A stretch of DNA of 64,000 nt from Candidatus Thiodictyon syntrophicum. GTDB lineage: Bacteria; Pseudomonadota; Gammaproteobacteria; Chromatiales; Chromatiaceae. Below are positions 35,584 through 45,779 of the stretch, one piece after another. The DNA is taken from contig NZ_CP020370.1 of assembly GCF_002813775.1 (NCBI RefSeq), positions 4,861,501 through 4,925,500 of the forward strand. Direction: 5' to 3'. The stretch's first letter is position 1, and the number at the start of each line of letters is the position of its first letter. A program made the position numbers and the translations under genes. The notes under the pieces are model-generated. The model searched no databases. It had not been told where the DNA came from and saw nothing but the letters and a program-made list of their open reading frames with translations.

Positions 35584-36258
35584 TCACAGGAGCCCCCGCT
35601 CCGCCAGCGAGGTCCCCGGCCCTTCGCCGATGATGAGGTGATCGAGCACCCGCACCTCAATGAGGGCGAGCGCGTCCTTGAGCCGCTGCGTAATGCGCAG
35701 GTCCGCCTGGCTGGGCTCCGCCACCCCGGATGGGTGGTTGTGGGCGAAGATCACCGCGGCGGCATTGGTCTCGATCACCCGGCGCACCACCTCGCGGGGG
35801 TGGACACTCGAGCCGTCGATCGTGCCCTGAAACAGCTCCTCGTAGCGGATCACCCGGTGGCGATTGTCCAGGAACAGGCAGGCAAAGACCTCGTGGGGCA
35901 ACCCGTAGAGCTTGAGTTTCAGAAAGTCACGGGTCGCCTCCGGACTGGTCAGGACGTCCTGGTCGGCGACGCGGGTCAGCAGATAGCGGCGACTGAGCTC
36001 CAGGACCGCCTGGAGCTGGGCGTACTTGGCCCGGCCCAAACCCTTGACGGCACAGAATCGCCGCTCGTGCGCTGCCATCAGGCCAGGCAGCCCGTCGAAG
36101 GTCGTGAGGAGGTCCCGTGCCAGATCGACCGCGCTCTTGCCCGGGATCCCGGTGCGCAGGAAGATGGCCAGCAATTCGGCGTTGGACAGGGACGCGGCGC
36201 CCTGGTCCAGGAGTTTCTCCCGCGGGCGCTCGTCCGCGGGCCAATCGGTAATCGCCAT
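35584..36258 (-). CDS. radC: RadC family JAB-domain protein
   Basis: A 224-residue RadC protein. N-terminal helix-hairpin-helix-like region ([35 protein letters not shown]) and C-terminal JAB/MPN metalloprotease-like domain with the metal motif [22 protein letters not shown]. Despite its name, a repair role is doubtful; the JAB fold suggests peptidase or nuclease activity. ATG 36258 starts at the family's usual [17 protein letters not shown]. The neighbouring order rpmGB-radC-coaBC-dut is conserved. Confidence 0.96.
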   Translation of the reverse strand: MAITDWPADERPREKLLDQGAASLSNAELLAIFLRTGIPGKSAVDLARDLLTTFDGLPGLMAAHERRFCAVKGLGRAKYAQLQAVLELSRRYLLTRVADQDVLTSPEATRDFLKLKLYGLPHEVFACLFLDNRHRVIRYEELFQGTIDGSSVHPREVVRRVIETNAAAVIFAHNHPSGVAEPSQADLRITQRLKDALALIEVRVLDHLIIGEGPGTSLAERGLL

Positions 36259-36487
36259 GGCGCCTCCGCCTGTGTGGTACCAGCCAACCTTAGCGCGATT
36301 CTGCCTCAGACCGGCGAGCCGCTTCACAAAAACTGCGAACTGCTCACCCAACCTCAGGCCAAATCCGGACAGACTCTGCGGCGGTAGCGGGCACGCGTGC
36401 GCAACGCGGGGGCGGATCGCGACGAGGCAAGGTTGAATCGGGTACACTTTCGGCCAGTTCCAGCCCAAGGCCCAAGTCACATCCGCG

Positions 36488-37735
36488 ATGGCTCCACTAC
36501 CCGACGTGCAGGTTTTGCTCGGCGTCAGCGGCGGGATCGCTGCCTACAAGGCGGCGGACCTGGTGCGCCGCCTGCGTGAGCGCGGCTGCGCGGTCCGGGT
36601 GGTGATGACGGCCGCGGCCACCGCCTTCGTCAGCCCGCTGACCTTCCAGGCACTCTCGGGCCACCCGGTGGGCACCGGCCTGCTCGATCCGGCGGCCGAG
36701 GCCGGCATGGGCCACATCGAACTGGCCCGCTGGGCGGACCTGGTGCTGATGGCACCCGCCACCGCGGACCTGATCGCCCGCCTCGCCGCCGGCCTGGCGG
36801 ACGACCTGCCGACCACCCTGGTGCTCGCCACCTCGGCCCCGCTGTACCTGGCCCCGGCCATGAATCAACAGATGTGGCGTCATCCCGCGACCCAGGAGAA
36901 CCTGGCGCGCCTGCGCGGCCGTGGCGTGCGTATTCTGGGCCCGGCACAGGGTAGTCAGGCGTGCGGCGACCTGGGCCCCGGGCGTATGCTGGAGCCCACG
37001 CAGATCGTCGAGGCCTTGCTCGCCGACCGGTCTGCGGCCGGTGCCGAGACGGGCACCGATCCGCGGAGCGCACCCGGCCCGGGTCCGCTCGCGGGGGTCC
37101 GGGCGCTGGTCACGGCGGGCCCCACCCGGGAGCCCCTGGACCCGGTACGCTATCTGGGCAACCGCAGTTCCGGACGCATGGGCTATGCGGTGGCCGCGGC
37201 CCTGGCGGGCTTGGGTGCCGTCGTGACCCTGGTCAGCGGCCCGACGGCCCTGCCCACCCCGGCAGGGGTCGCGCGCATCGACGTGGAGACGGCCGCCGAG
37301 ATGCACGCCGCGGTGCTGGGGCGCGTCGGCGCGGCGGACCTGTTCGTCGCCGCGGCGGCGGTGGCCGACTACCGACCCGCGGCACCCGTCGCGCAGAAGA
37401 TCAAGAAGGCCGATACGCAACTGATCGTGCACCTGGTGCGCAACCCGGATATCCTGGCCGCGGTCGCGGCGTTGCCGGACCCGCCCTTCACGGTCGGCTT
37501 TGCCGCCGAGACCGAGCGGGTGGAGGAGCAGGCGCGCACCAAGTTGCTCGCCAAAGGGCTGTGCATGATCGCCGCCAACCAGGTCGGCGCCGAACAGGGC
37601 GGTTTCGAGCGCGACGAGAACGCGCTGATCGTGCTGTGGGCCGACGGCCGGCGGGACTTTCCCATGATGCCCAAGACCCGGCTCGCCGGGGAACTGGCCC
37701 AATTGATTGCCGAGCGCTATGTTGCATCGCCTTGA
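36488..37735 (+). CDS. coaBC: Phosphopantothenoylcysteine decarboxylase/synthetase
   Basis: Bifunctional CoA enzyme (Dfp), 415 residues. The CoaC half is a flavin decarboxylase with [28 protein letters not shown] and the catalytic Cys in [15 protein letters not shown]. The CoaB half (from about residue 195) has [28 protein letters not shown] and DYRPA...KIKK, which bind CTP. Overlaps dut by 17 bases. Confidence 0.97.
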   Translation: MAPLPDVQVLLGVSGGIAAYKAADLVRRLRERGCAVRVVMTAAATAFVSPLTFQALSGHPVGTGLLDPAAEAGMGHIELARWADLVLMAPATADLIARLAAGLADDLPTTLVLATSAPLYLAPAMNQQMWRHPATQENLARLRGRGVRILGPAQGSQACGDLGPGRMLEPTQIVEALLADRSAAGAETGTDPRSAPGPGPLAGVRALVTAGPTREPLDPVRYLGNRSSGRMGYAVAAALAGLGAVVTLVSGPTALPTPAGVARIDVETAAEMHAAVLGRVGAADLFVAAAAVADYRPAAPVAQKIKKADTQLIVHLVRNPDILAAVAALPDPPFTVGFAAETERVEEQARTKLLAKGLCMIAANQVGAEQGGFERDENALIVLWADGRRDFPMMPKTRLAGELAQLIAERYVASP

Positions 37736-38177
37736 GGTCAGGATCCTGGACCCCCGCCTGGGCACCGAGTTTGCTCTGCCCCACTATGCCAGCGCCGGTG
37801 CCGCCGGGCTCGACCTGCGCGCAATGATCGATCTCCCGCTGGCACTGCAGCCGGGCGCCTGCGAGTTGATCCCTACCGGCATGGCGATCCATATCGCGGC
37901 CCCGGGGGTGGCTGGTCTGATCCTGCCGCGCTCCGGACTGGGGCACCGCCACGGGATCGTACTGGGCAACCTGGTCGGGTTGATCGACGCGGACTATCAG
38001 GGGCAACTGCTGGTGTCCTGCTGGAACCGGAGCGCCGAACCCTACCTGGTCGCGGTCGGCGAGCGGATTGCCCAACTGGTCCTGGTCCCGGTGCTCCATG
38101 CCCAATTGGCCCTGGTCACTGACTTCGCCGCGTCGGCGCGGGGGGCTGGCGGGTTTGGTCACACGGGACTCAAATGA
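37719..38177 (+). CDS. dut: dUTP diphosphatase
   Basis: Trimeric dUTPase, 152 residues. All five family motifs are visible: [43 protein letters not shown] and the C-terminal arm GAGGFGHTG. The start ATG 37719 lies in the end of coaBC, as is common for coaBC-dut pairs. Confidence 0.97.
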   Translation: MLHRLEVRILDPRLGTEFALPHYASAGAAGLDLRAMIDLPLALQPGACELIPTGMAIHIAAPGVAGLILPRSGLGHRHGIVLGNLVGLIDADYQGQLLVSCWNRSAEPYLVAVGERIAQLVLVPVLHAQLALVTDFAASARGAGGFGHTGLK

Positions 38178-38247
38178 ACGGGCCCCGGCGGATCCGGGGG
38201 CTGTTTCGACATCGACACCATTCAGTCGCGCGGTGAGGAGGCACGGC

Positions 38248-40899
38248 ATGGCATCTGGACGGAGCGAAGACACACGGCGTAAGGCCGCCGAAGGCGATCA
38301 TACCTCCGGACTCAAGGGATTCTGGATCCAGAGCTTTGTCGGCATCGCCCTGGTATTGCTACTGGTTGTCGGCCTGCTGCTGTACCTGTGGGTCGCCCGC
38401 GAGAGCGCAAGCGACCGGCTTGACCTGGAGAAGGCAACGCAGGCACTGGCCGAGCAGGTGACGGCGGCGATGGCACGCATCCGCAGTCAGGTCGACACCT
38501 GGCGGACCGAACCGAACCTGCGCGCCGCCTTCCGCAAGGCCGGCGACCCCGAGGCCCTGCGTCACGAGGAGGAGGCGTTGCTGCGGACCCTGCCGGGGGC
38601 GCTCAGCATCCACCTGTTCGCGCCGGAACAGACCAGTTCAGTCGAGGGTATCCCGTTCATGAGCTACGCGGGGCTGGACTTGGCCCGCAAGGCGGCCCAA
38701 GACCGCGCCGCGACCCTGATCGAGGTCCACAAGGTGGGCCAACCGGATATGCATCTGGCCATGGCAATACCGGTACTCGACGAATCCGGGGAGCGCACGG
38801 TCGGGGTGGTCCATGGGGCCCTGCCGATGACGCTGCTGCCGAGCGCGCTCAAAGCCGCCACGGGGCATGGCCTGGTCCTCTACCAGCAAGTGGTGGGGGA
38901 GACCGCGGCCAACTTGGGCGGCGCCGCCGCACCCACCAGGCCGCCTGACCACTCCGCCCCGATTGTCGGCACCCGCCTGCGCGTCGCCGCCTGGCTGGAC
39001 AGTTCCAGCGGCCTGGACCCCTGGCTGCTGGGAGCGGTGGGAGCCCTGTACCTGGTGCTGCTGGGCAGCATCGGCGGCGTGCTGATGCTCGGCTATGCCG
39101 CCCAACGCCGGGCCTTGCTCCTGGACTGCAAGGGCTTCACGATCCTCATTGAGGACGCCGTGCACCGCCGCCCACTGCGGCGCATCCGCTCGCGGATCAG
39201 CGAGGTCCAGGACGCCCATCAGGAGACCCTCGCCCTCTTGCGCGGCCTGCAGCCGACCCGCGCCCCGTTACGCAGCAGCACCGTGCCCCCGGTGCTGATC
39301 GAAGCGCAGGAGTCGGCGAGTGCCTCCGCGGCCCTGGACGACAGCCCGAGCCCGACCTCGGCGCTGAGTGCATCGAGCATTGAGGTGGCGGAGATCGACC
39401 TGCCGGAGAGCCTCGACCCCTGTTCTGAACCGCTTGAAGAGGCCACTGCTGCCGCCGCCACCCCGGCGCAAAGCCCCCTGGAGGCGCTCGCGGCGGGGCT
39501 AGAGTCCTATGGCAACCCGCTTGCCGAGATTCCCGCCGAGGTCTTTCGCGCCAATGACATCCGCGGCCTGGTTGCAGACCAGTTGACCAGCGAGGCCATG
39601 CACGCCATCGGCCAGGCGATCGGCAGCGAGGCCCTGGAGCGCGGCGACCGCGACCTGATGATCGGGCACGACTGCCGGACCACGAGCCCCGCCCTCGCCG
39701 CCGCGCTGATGGACGGCATCCGGTCCGCCGGAGCGGACGTGACGGACCTGGGCCTGGTCCCCACCCCGCTGGTCTATTTTGCCTGCTGCCAACCGACCGT
39801 CAGCAGCGGCGCGATGGTCACTGCCAGCCATAACCCCAGCGACTATAATGGCGTCAAGGTGGTTCTCCACGGCGCGAGCGCACAGTCCGATGAACTCCAG
39901 GGGCTACGGCAGCGCATCCTGGTGGGGGCGGTCGCCACCGGCCGCGGCGGCTATCAAACGGCGGACATCATCCCGAGTTACTGCGACTACATTGAGCGGG
40001 ACGTGGCCCTGGCCCGCAGTCTCAAAGTGGTCATCGACTGCGGCAACGCCACGGCGTCAAAAGTAGCCCCAATGCTGTACCGTGCCCTGGGCTCCGACGT
40101 GATTGAACTCAACTGCGATCTGGAGTCCGGCCTGCCTGAGCGCCGCTCGGACCCGGCGGCCCCCGAATACACACGCGACCTCGGGGACCTGGTGGTCAAC
40201 CAGGAGGCGGACCTGGGCCTCGCCTTCGATAGCGACGGCGACCGCCTGGGCGTGGTCGACTCCCTGGGCCGCTTCATCGCCGCGGATCGGGTCCTGATGC
40301 TCCTCGCCGCAGATGTCTTATCCCGCCACCCGGGCACCGACGTCATTTTCGATGTCAAATGTTCCCGCCACCTGGCCGACGAGATCCGTCACGCGGGTGG
40401 GCGACCGATCATGTGGCGCTGTGGACATGCCTCGCTCAAGGCCAAGCTGCGTGAGAGCACGGCCCTGATCGCGGGCGAGCTCAGCGGCCACTTCGTCTAC
40501 CGGGAGCGCTGGTTCGGCTTCGACGACGCGATCTATGCCGGGGTGCGCCTGCTGGAGGTCCTGTCACTGGATCCGCGACCGAGCAGTGAGATCTTCGGCG
40601 CGCTGCCCGGCGGGCTCGCCACCCCGGAACTGGCACTGCCGCTGGCCGAGGGCGAGCCGGCCCGCATCATGCGCGCGGTGATGCAGTTGGCGAGCCGACT
40701 CGAAGGGGTCGACGTGATCCGGATCGATGGCCTGCGCGCCGAATTCGACCACGGCTTCGGCGTGGTGCGCGCCTCCAACACCGAGCCGAAACTGACCTTC
40801 CGCTTCGAGGGCGATGACGCGGAGGCGTTGGAGAAGATTCAGGCGCTGTTCCGGCGGCTGATGGAGAAGGCGGCGCGCGGTCTGACCATGCCTTTCTGA
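38248..40899 (+). CDS. algC: Membrane-anchored phosphomannomutase/phosphoglucomutase
   Basis: An 883-residue AlgC-type enzyme. Residues from about 425 on form the mutase: TASHNPSDYNGVKV (phosphoserine loop), DSDGDRLGVV (Mg2+), GELSGHFVYRE (sugar) and RASNTEPKLTFRFEG (phosphate). The first 420 residues hold two transmembrane segments (about 28-52 and 255-280) enclosing a sensory-type extracytoplasmic domain, then a low-complexity Ser/Ala/Pro linker. This long form is known from some Pseudomonas and relatives. It supplies sugar phosphates for polysaccharide. RBS GAGGAG at 38234. The TGA stop lies in a hairpin. Confidence 0.93.
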   Translation: MASGRSEDTRRKAAEGDHTSGLKGFWIQSFVGIALVLLLVVGLLLYLWVARESASDRLDLEKATQALAEQVTAAMARIRSQVDTWRTEPNLRAAFRKAGDPEALRHEEEALLRTLPGALSIHLFAPEQTSSVEGIPFMSYAGLDLARKAAQDRAATLIEVHKVGQPDMHLAMAIPVLDESGERTVGVVHGALPMTLLPSALKAATGHGLVLYQQVVGETAANLGGAAAPTRPPDHSAPIVGTRLRVAAWLDSSSGLDPWLLGAVGALYLVLLGSIGGVLMLGYAAQRRALLLDCKGFTILIEDAVHRRPLRRIRSRISEVQDAHQETLALLRGLQPTRAPLRSSTVPPVLIEAQESASASAALDDSPSPTSALSASSIEVAEIDLPESLDPCSEPLEEATAAAATPAQSPLEALAAGLESYGNPLAEIPAEVFRANDIRGLVADQLTSEAMHAIGQAIGSEALERGDRDLMIGHDCRTTSPALAAALMDGIRSAGADVTDLGLVPTPLVYFACCQPTVSSGAMVTASHNPSDYNGVKVVLHGASAQSDELQGLRQRILVGAVATGRGGYQTADIIPSYCDYIERDVALARSLKVVIDCGNATASKVAPMLYRALGSDVIELNCDLESGLPERRSDPAAPEYTRDLGDLVVNQEADLGLAFDSDGDRLGVVDSLGRFIAADRVLMLLAADVLSRHPGTDVIFDVKCSRHLADEIRHAGGRPIMWRCGHASLKAKLRESTALIAGELSGHFVYRERWFGFDDAIYAGVRLLEVLSLDPRPSSEIFGALPGGLATPELALPLAEGEPARIMRAVMQLASRLEGVDVIRIDGLRAEFDHGFGVVRASNTEPKLTFRFEGDDAEALEKIQALFRRLMEKAARGLTMPF

Positions 40900-40928
40900 G
40901 AAATCGCCCTCGGGGCGATTTCTCAGAA
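40894..40928 (+). terminator. Hairpin that contains the algC stop codon
   Basis: Perfect 16-bp stem (TTCTGAGAAATCGCCC, 40894-40909, with 40913-40928) and a 3-base loop. The TGA of algC (40897-40899) is part of the stem. The nearly identical hairpin at 45184-45218 has the same arrangement. No T-run follows. Confidence 0.7.
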
Positions 40929-42343
<1,415 letters not shown>

Positions 42344-42360
42344 TCCCGGAAAGAGCAGTT

Positions 42361-42495
42361 TAGCCGCAAATGAACGCAAATTAACGCAAATAGTCAGAGA
42401 CGCAGCCTTTACTGCATGTACGCCGTCCGGGTGACGCTGGCGACGATGCTAACCAGCAGATTTATTTGCGCTTATTTGCGTTCATTTGCGGCCAA
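42361..42495. repeat. Inverted pair of GCCGCAAATGAACGCAAAT repeats between convergent genes
   Basis: 42361-42391 (TAGCCGCAAATGAACGCAAA...) and 42463-42495 (TTATTTGCGCTTATTTGCGT...) are inverted copies about 70 bases apart. A single copy is at 23641. The pair can fold into one long hairpin between argB and the convergent DUF4124 gene. Confidence 0.8.
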
Positions 42496-42528
42496 GAACT
42501 CTTTCTGGGTAAATTCGTTCTTGACTCG

Positions 42529-43638
42529 TTACTTAGGTGGACCCACAGGCCCCGCGGGGACCGGAGGGGGCGCCGGGGGCGCGGTCACCGCGTCATGGAA
42601 GGCACTCAAGACCTTCAGGGCGCGCTCGTCACCGCAACCGGTGTCATTGGACGCCGGGTTCTTGCATTGCAAATCCAGGAAGATCGAAGCCGCCGCCCCG
42701 TCCTTTTCCTGGATGCGGGAGAGGGTAAGACTCAGATCGTCGCGGGTCTCCGGGGGCGCGGTGATCAGAATATTGGCACCCAGGGTCTGGATCGCGGTCG
42801 TCGCGTGGGCCTTGGCATAGGCGACGGCCAGTGCCCAATACTGGTCGCATTGGGCACTGCTCTCGCAGGTCACCAGGTTGCGCAAGGCGAGCCGGGACGG
42901 CTCCTTGGGCCGCTCTGCCTTATCCTCAGGGATGTCTTTCAACTGACGGAAGCGCTTCAGATCACGGTCAAAGTCGGCCCTGACCCCCTCTTTCTGCTGC
43001 TCACGATCGACGATCGTCGCGTAAGACTCGCGGATATAGCGCTCGCTCTTGCCGATGCCCTCGGTGACATGCTGGGGGACCGATTTGCCCGCGCGCTCCA
43101 TGTCGGCAGCCTCGGTACGCAGATTGCGCAGCCACTCCTGTTGACGACGAATGTTGCCGCGAGCGACCTGAATCACGACATCGATCGCCGCGAGTTTCCC
43201 ATCCCGGGCCATCAACAGATCGTCCACCGAACGAAAGGTCCGCAGGAGCACCCGATCGGCCGCCTTCTGTTGATCGACCAGACGCTCCTGCTGGGCGCGC
43301 AGACGCTCCAACTCCCGTTCACGCTGGATTTCCTCGATGGTCTGGGCCGGCGGCACCACCTCAACCCGCAAACCCTGATTGGTCAGTTCGGCGTGTCCCT
43401 TGTCAACTTGATTCGGCGGGATCTGATCGGTGTAGTGGACCACCCCGTTCTCGTCGACCCACCGGAACATCTTGGCGGCGTTGCTACCGCCCACTGCCGA
43501 AAACAGCACGCACCACAAGCTGATCCCGGCCACAGCCAAGAGCCTGACCGACAGCCGCGGGACGCGACGCGTGATGGACGGCCGCAGGGCGCAGACCAGC
43601 AGCTGAGTTGGCGCCTTGGCGTCGAGCGGGAGGCACAT
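42529..43638 (-). CDS. DUF4124-domain exported protein
   Basis: A 369-residue protein. A hydrophobic segment (about residues 28-50, LSVRLLAVAGISLWCVLFSA) acts as signal or anchor. It is followed by a DUF4124 motif MFRWVDENGVVHYTDQIPP and a long Glu/Arg/Gln-rich coiled coil (about 95-215). The C-terminal part has four cysteines. It lies ten bases after the pyrE stop on the same strand, so the two may be co-transcribed. The last codon and stop are shared with the edge motif of a dispersed repeat (TAAGTAACGAGTCAAGAAC). Confidence 0.8.
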   Translation of the reverse strand: MCLPLDAKAPTQLLVCALRPSITRRVPRLSVRLLAVAGISLWCVLFSAVGGSNAAKMFRWVDENGVVHYTDQIPPNQVDKGHAELTNQGLRVEVVPPAQTIEEIQRERELERLRAQQERLVDQQKAADRVLLRTFRSVDDLLMARDGKLAAIDVVIQVARGNIRRQQEWLRNLRTEAADMERAGKSVPQHVTEGIGKSERYIRESYATIVDREQQKEGVRADFDRDLKRFRQLKDIPEDKAERPKEPSRLALRNLVTCESSAQCDQYWALAVAYAKAHATTAIQTLGANILITAPPETRDDLSLTLSRIQEKDGAAASIFLDLQCKNPASNDTGCGDERALKVLSAFHDAVTAPPAPPPVPAGPVGPPK

Positions 43639-43647
43639 AGTTCTCAG

Positions 43648-44289
43648 TTAGACCCCATAGCAGGCCCGGTAGGTCCTTACCGCGGCACGCGACGCGTCAT
43701 CGATCGCGAAATCACCCAAACAGTCGATCAAGTGATCCAGCGTAACAATGCTGAACACGGGAACGCCGTAGAGTTCCTGAACCTCGGCCACGGCGGACCC
43801 CTTCCCGGCACCACGCTCCAGACGATCCAGGGCGATCACCACGCCCACGGGTTCGGCGCCGGCGGCACGGATCACCTCCATCGACTCCCGCACCGAGGTA
43901 CCGGCGGTAATCACGTCATCGATAATCAGCACCCGCCCAGCCAGTGGGCGCCCGACAATCACGCCGCCCTCCCCGTGATCCTTCGCCTCCTTGCGATTGA
44001 AGGCGTACGCCAAATCCCGCCCGGTGTCGCGCGCGAGCGCGATACTGGTGGCCGCCGCCAGCGGGATGCCCTTGTAGGCCGGGCCGTAGAGCACGTCGAA
44101 GGCAAGCCCGCAGTCGATGATCCGGCGGGCGTAGGCGTCGGCCAGACGTGCCAGGCGCACACCGGTATCGAACCGGCCCGCGTTGAAAAAATAGGGACTG
44201 TGCCGACCGGATTTCAGGGTGAAATCACCGAAGCGCAGGACCCCGGCGGCGGCCGCGAAGCGAAGGAACTCACGCTGGTAGGCTTGCAT
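43648..44289 (-). CDS. pyrE: Orotate phosphoribosyltransferase
   Basis: Pyrimidine biosynthesis enzyme, 213 residues from ATG 44289. PRPP motif [21 protein letters not shown] and the flexible catalytic-loop region [13 protein letters not shown] are present. An in-frame GTG two codons upstream is the alternative start. Upstream of the DUF4124 gene on the minus strand. Confidence 0.97.
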   Translation of the reverse strand: MQAYQREFLRFAAAAGVLRFGDFTLKSGRHSPYFFNAGRFDTGVRLARLADAYARRIIDCGLAFDVLYGPAYKGIPLAAATSIALARDTGRDLAYAFNRKEAKDHGEGGVIVGRPLAGRVLIIDDVITAGTSVRESMEVIRAAGAEPVGVVIALDRLERGAGKGSAVAEVQELYGVPVFSIVTLDHLIDCLGDFAIDDASRAAVRTYRACYGV

Positions 44290-44508
44290 AATCACGCAAC
44301 GGTTGTGAAACTGTTAAGTATGATACACCGACCTTCAAACCAAGATCGGGAACCCCGTTCCTACCTGGCGACACGGACTCGCACCACCGGCCCGGTCGGT
44401 GTCACCGGGCGCCGCCGCGGCCCCCGGTAACACCGACCGGCGGCAGTCCCCGACCGCCGCAAACCCCTTGCAACGCATCGCGCTGACCCGGCGCCGCAGG
44501 CCCACCCA

Positions 44509-45189
44509 GTGATCGCCCAGGCACCCTATGTCACCGCCTTCTTAGTCGGCCTGCTGGGCGGCGTGCATTGCCTGACCATGTGCGGCGGGCTGGTCAGCTC
44601 ATTGACCCTGGGTCTGGACCCGCGGCGGCGCCGCGACCCCTGGCGGCTGCTGCCGCTGCAGGCGGGCTATAACCTCGGACGGGTTGCGGGCTATGCGCTC
44701 GCCGGGGCGCTCGCCGGCGGCCTGGGCGCGGCTCTGCTGCAACTGGACTCGCTCCAGCTCGCGCAGCGCACCCTCTACGCCCTGGCCGGGGTGGTCATGG
44801 TCCTGCTCGGACTCTATCTGGGCGGTTGGGGGCAGCAGCTGGCGTACGTCGAGCGCCTGGGACTGCGCCTCTGGCGTCGCCTCGCGCCGCTCACGCGCCG
44901 CTTCTTGCCGGTCAGGCGGGTACCGCAGGCGGTCGCGATCGGCCTGATCTGGGCCTGGGTACCCTGCGGGCTGGTCTACAGCGTGTTGATCACGGCGGTG
45001 TCGACCGGTGATCCCGGCCGCGGCGCCCTCCTGATGCTCGCCTTTGGCGCCGGGACCTTGCCGAACCTGCTCGGCATCGGGCTGCTGGCGGGCGCCGCCG
45101 CCCGCCTGGCAGGGCACCACCGGTGGCGGCAGGCGGCCGGCCTCATGGTCGTCGGCTTCGGTGTCCAGGCCCTCTGGCAGCTCACTTGA
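44509..45189 (+). CDS. Sulfite exporter TauE/SafE family membrane protein
   Basis: A 226-residue polytopic membrane protein, about six transmembrane helices. The first contains GLLGGVHCLTMCGGLV, a HCxxMCGG motif seen in proteins encoded near copper and cytochrome-oxidase assembly genes; WAWVPCGLVYSVLITAV contains another conserved Cys. It may handle sulfur compounds or metal/thiol transport, but no partner gene is in the window. GTG start. Its TGA is inside a perfect hairpin. Confidence 0.85.
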   Translation: MIAQAPYVTAFLVGLLGGVHCLTMCGGLVSSLTLGLDPRRRRDPWRLLPLQAGYNLGRVAGYALAGALAGGLGAALLQLDSLQLAQRTLYALAGVVMVLLGLYLGGWGQQLAYVERLGLRLWRRLAPLTRRFLPVRRVPQAVAIGLIWAWVPCGLVYSVLITAVSTGDPGRGALLMLAFGAGTLPNLLGIGLLAGAAARLAGHHRWRQAAGLMVVGFGVQALWQLT

Positions 45190-45218
45190 GAAATCGCCCG
45201 CTGGGCGATTTCTCAAGT
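45184..45218 (+). terminator. Hairpin that contains the TauE/SafE gene stop codon
   Basis: Perfect 16-bp stem (ACTTGAGAAATCGCCC, 45184-45199, with 45203-45218) and a 3-base loop. The stop TGA (45187-45189) lies in the stem. It matches the hairpin after algC. Confidence 0.7.
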
Positions 45219-45249
45219 TGTTCAAGAAATAAGGCGATTGGCGGGGCGT

Positions 45250-45702
45250 TCACGGTGATTCGGTGAAGAACTCCTGGCGTAGTCGCAGGGTGGTGGTTTC
45301 GGCGGCACCGGCGGGGCGGACACGGATCTCAAAGTCGAGTTCCTGCCCGTCGGCGATCGGAAATTGCCCCAGGTAAGAGACGGCGCCGCTGGCCTCGACC
45401 TCGTGCATGGCGACCGGGCCTTTGGGTGACTTGTCGTTGACCAGGTCCACATCCACCAAAGCCTTGACCGAGGTGCCGGCGGCTCCGGGCCGGTCTTTGA
45501 TCACGCTTACATTCAACACGCCGAGACCCTTGCTGCGTTGGATCGCGTTCGCTCGGGCGATCTCCGGGGTCAGGGTATCGGCAGTAAAGGCGTTATACTG
45601 GATCGTAAAAGCACCCGCCCGGGTGCTCTCGGCGACCACCGCTTGGACGCCTTGGAGTAGGGCAGCGCCCACACAGGCCGCGAGGGCCATCGGCTTGAAC
45701 AT
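45250..45702 (-). CDS. DUF4426 family exported protein
   Basis: A 150-residue protein from ATG 45702, with a signal peptide (MFKPMALAACVGAALLQGVQAVVA) and the DUF4426 core: YNAFTADTLTPEIARANAIQRSKGLGVLNVSVI and a beta-sandwich ending in LDFEIRVRP...LRLRQEFF. DUF4426 proteins are small periplasmic proteins of unknown function. Convergent with the TauE gene. Confidence 0.85.
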   Translation of the reverse strand: MFKPMALAACVGAALLQGVQAVVAESTRAGAFTIQYNAFTADTLTPEIARANAIQRSKGLGVLNVSVIKDRPGAAGTSVKALVDVDLVNDKSPKGPVAMHEVEASGAVSYLGQFPIADGQELDFEIRVRPAGAAETTTLRLRQEFFTESP

Positions 45703-45779
45703 TGGATCTTCTCCTGACTCGGTGCGCACACCAGGCGCCGCCGGCCCGGCACTTGGCCCCCTCCCGTGCAAGCGCCCCG

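Noticed and set aside
36497-37765. Minus-strand frame of 422 codons opposite coaBC
   Set aside because: It lies entirely antisense to a well supported coaBC gene and has no recognisable motifs.
42466-44430. Plus-strand frame of 654 codons opposite the DUF4124 and pyrE genes
   Set aside because: Both genes on the minus strand have clear domains and normal lengths; the plus frame is a shadow rich in His, Gln and Gly.
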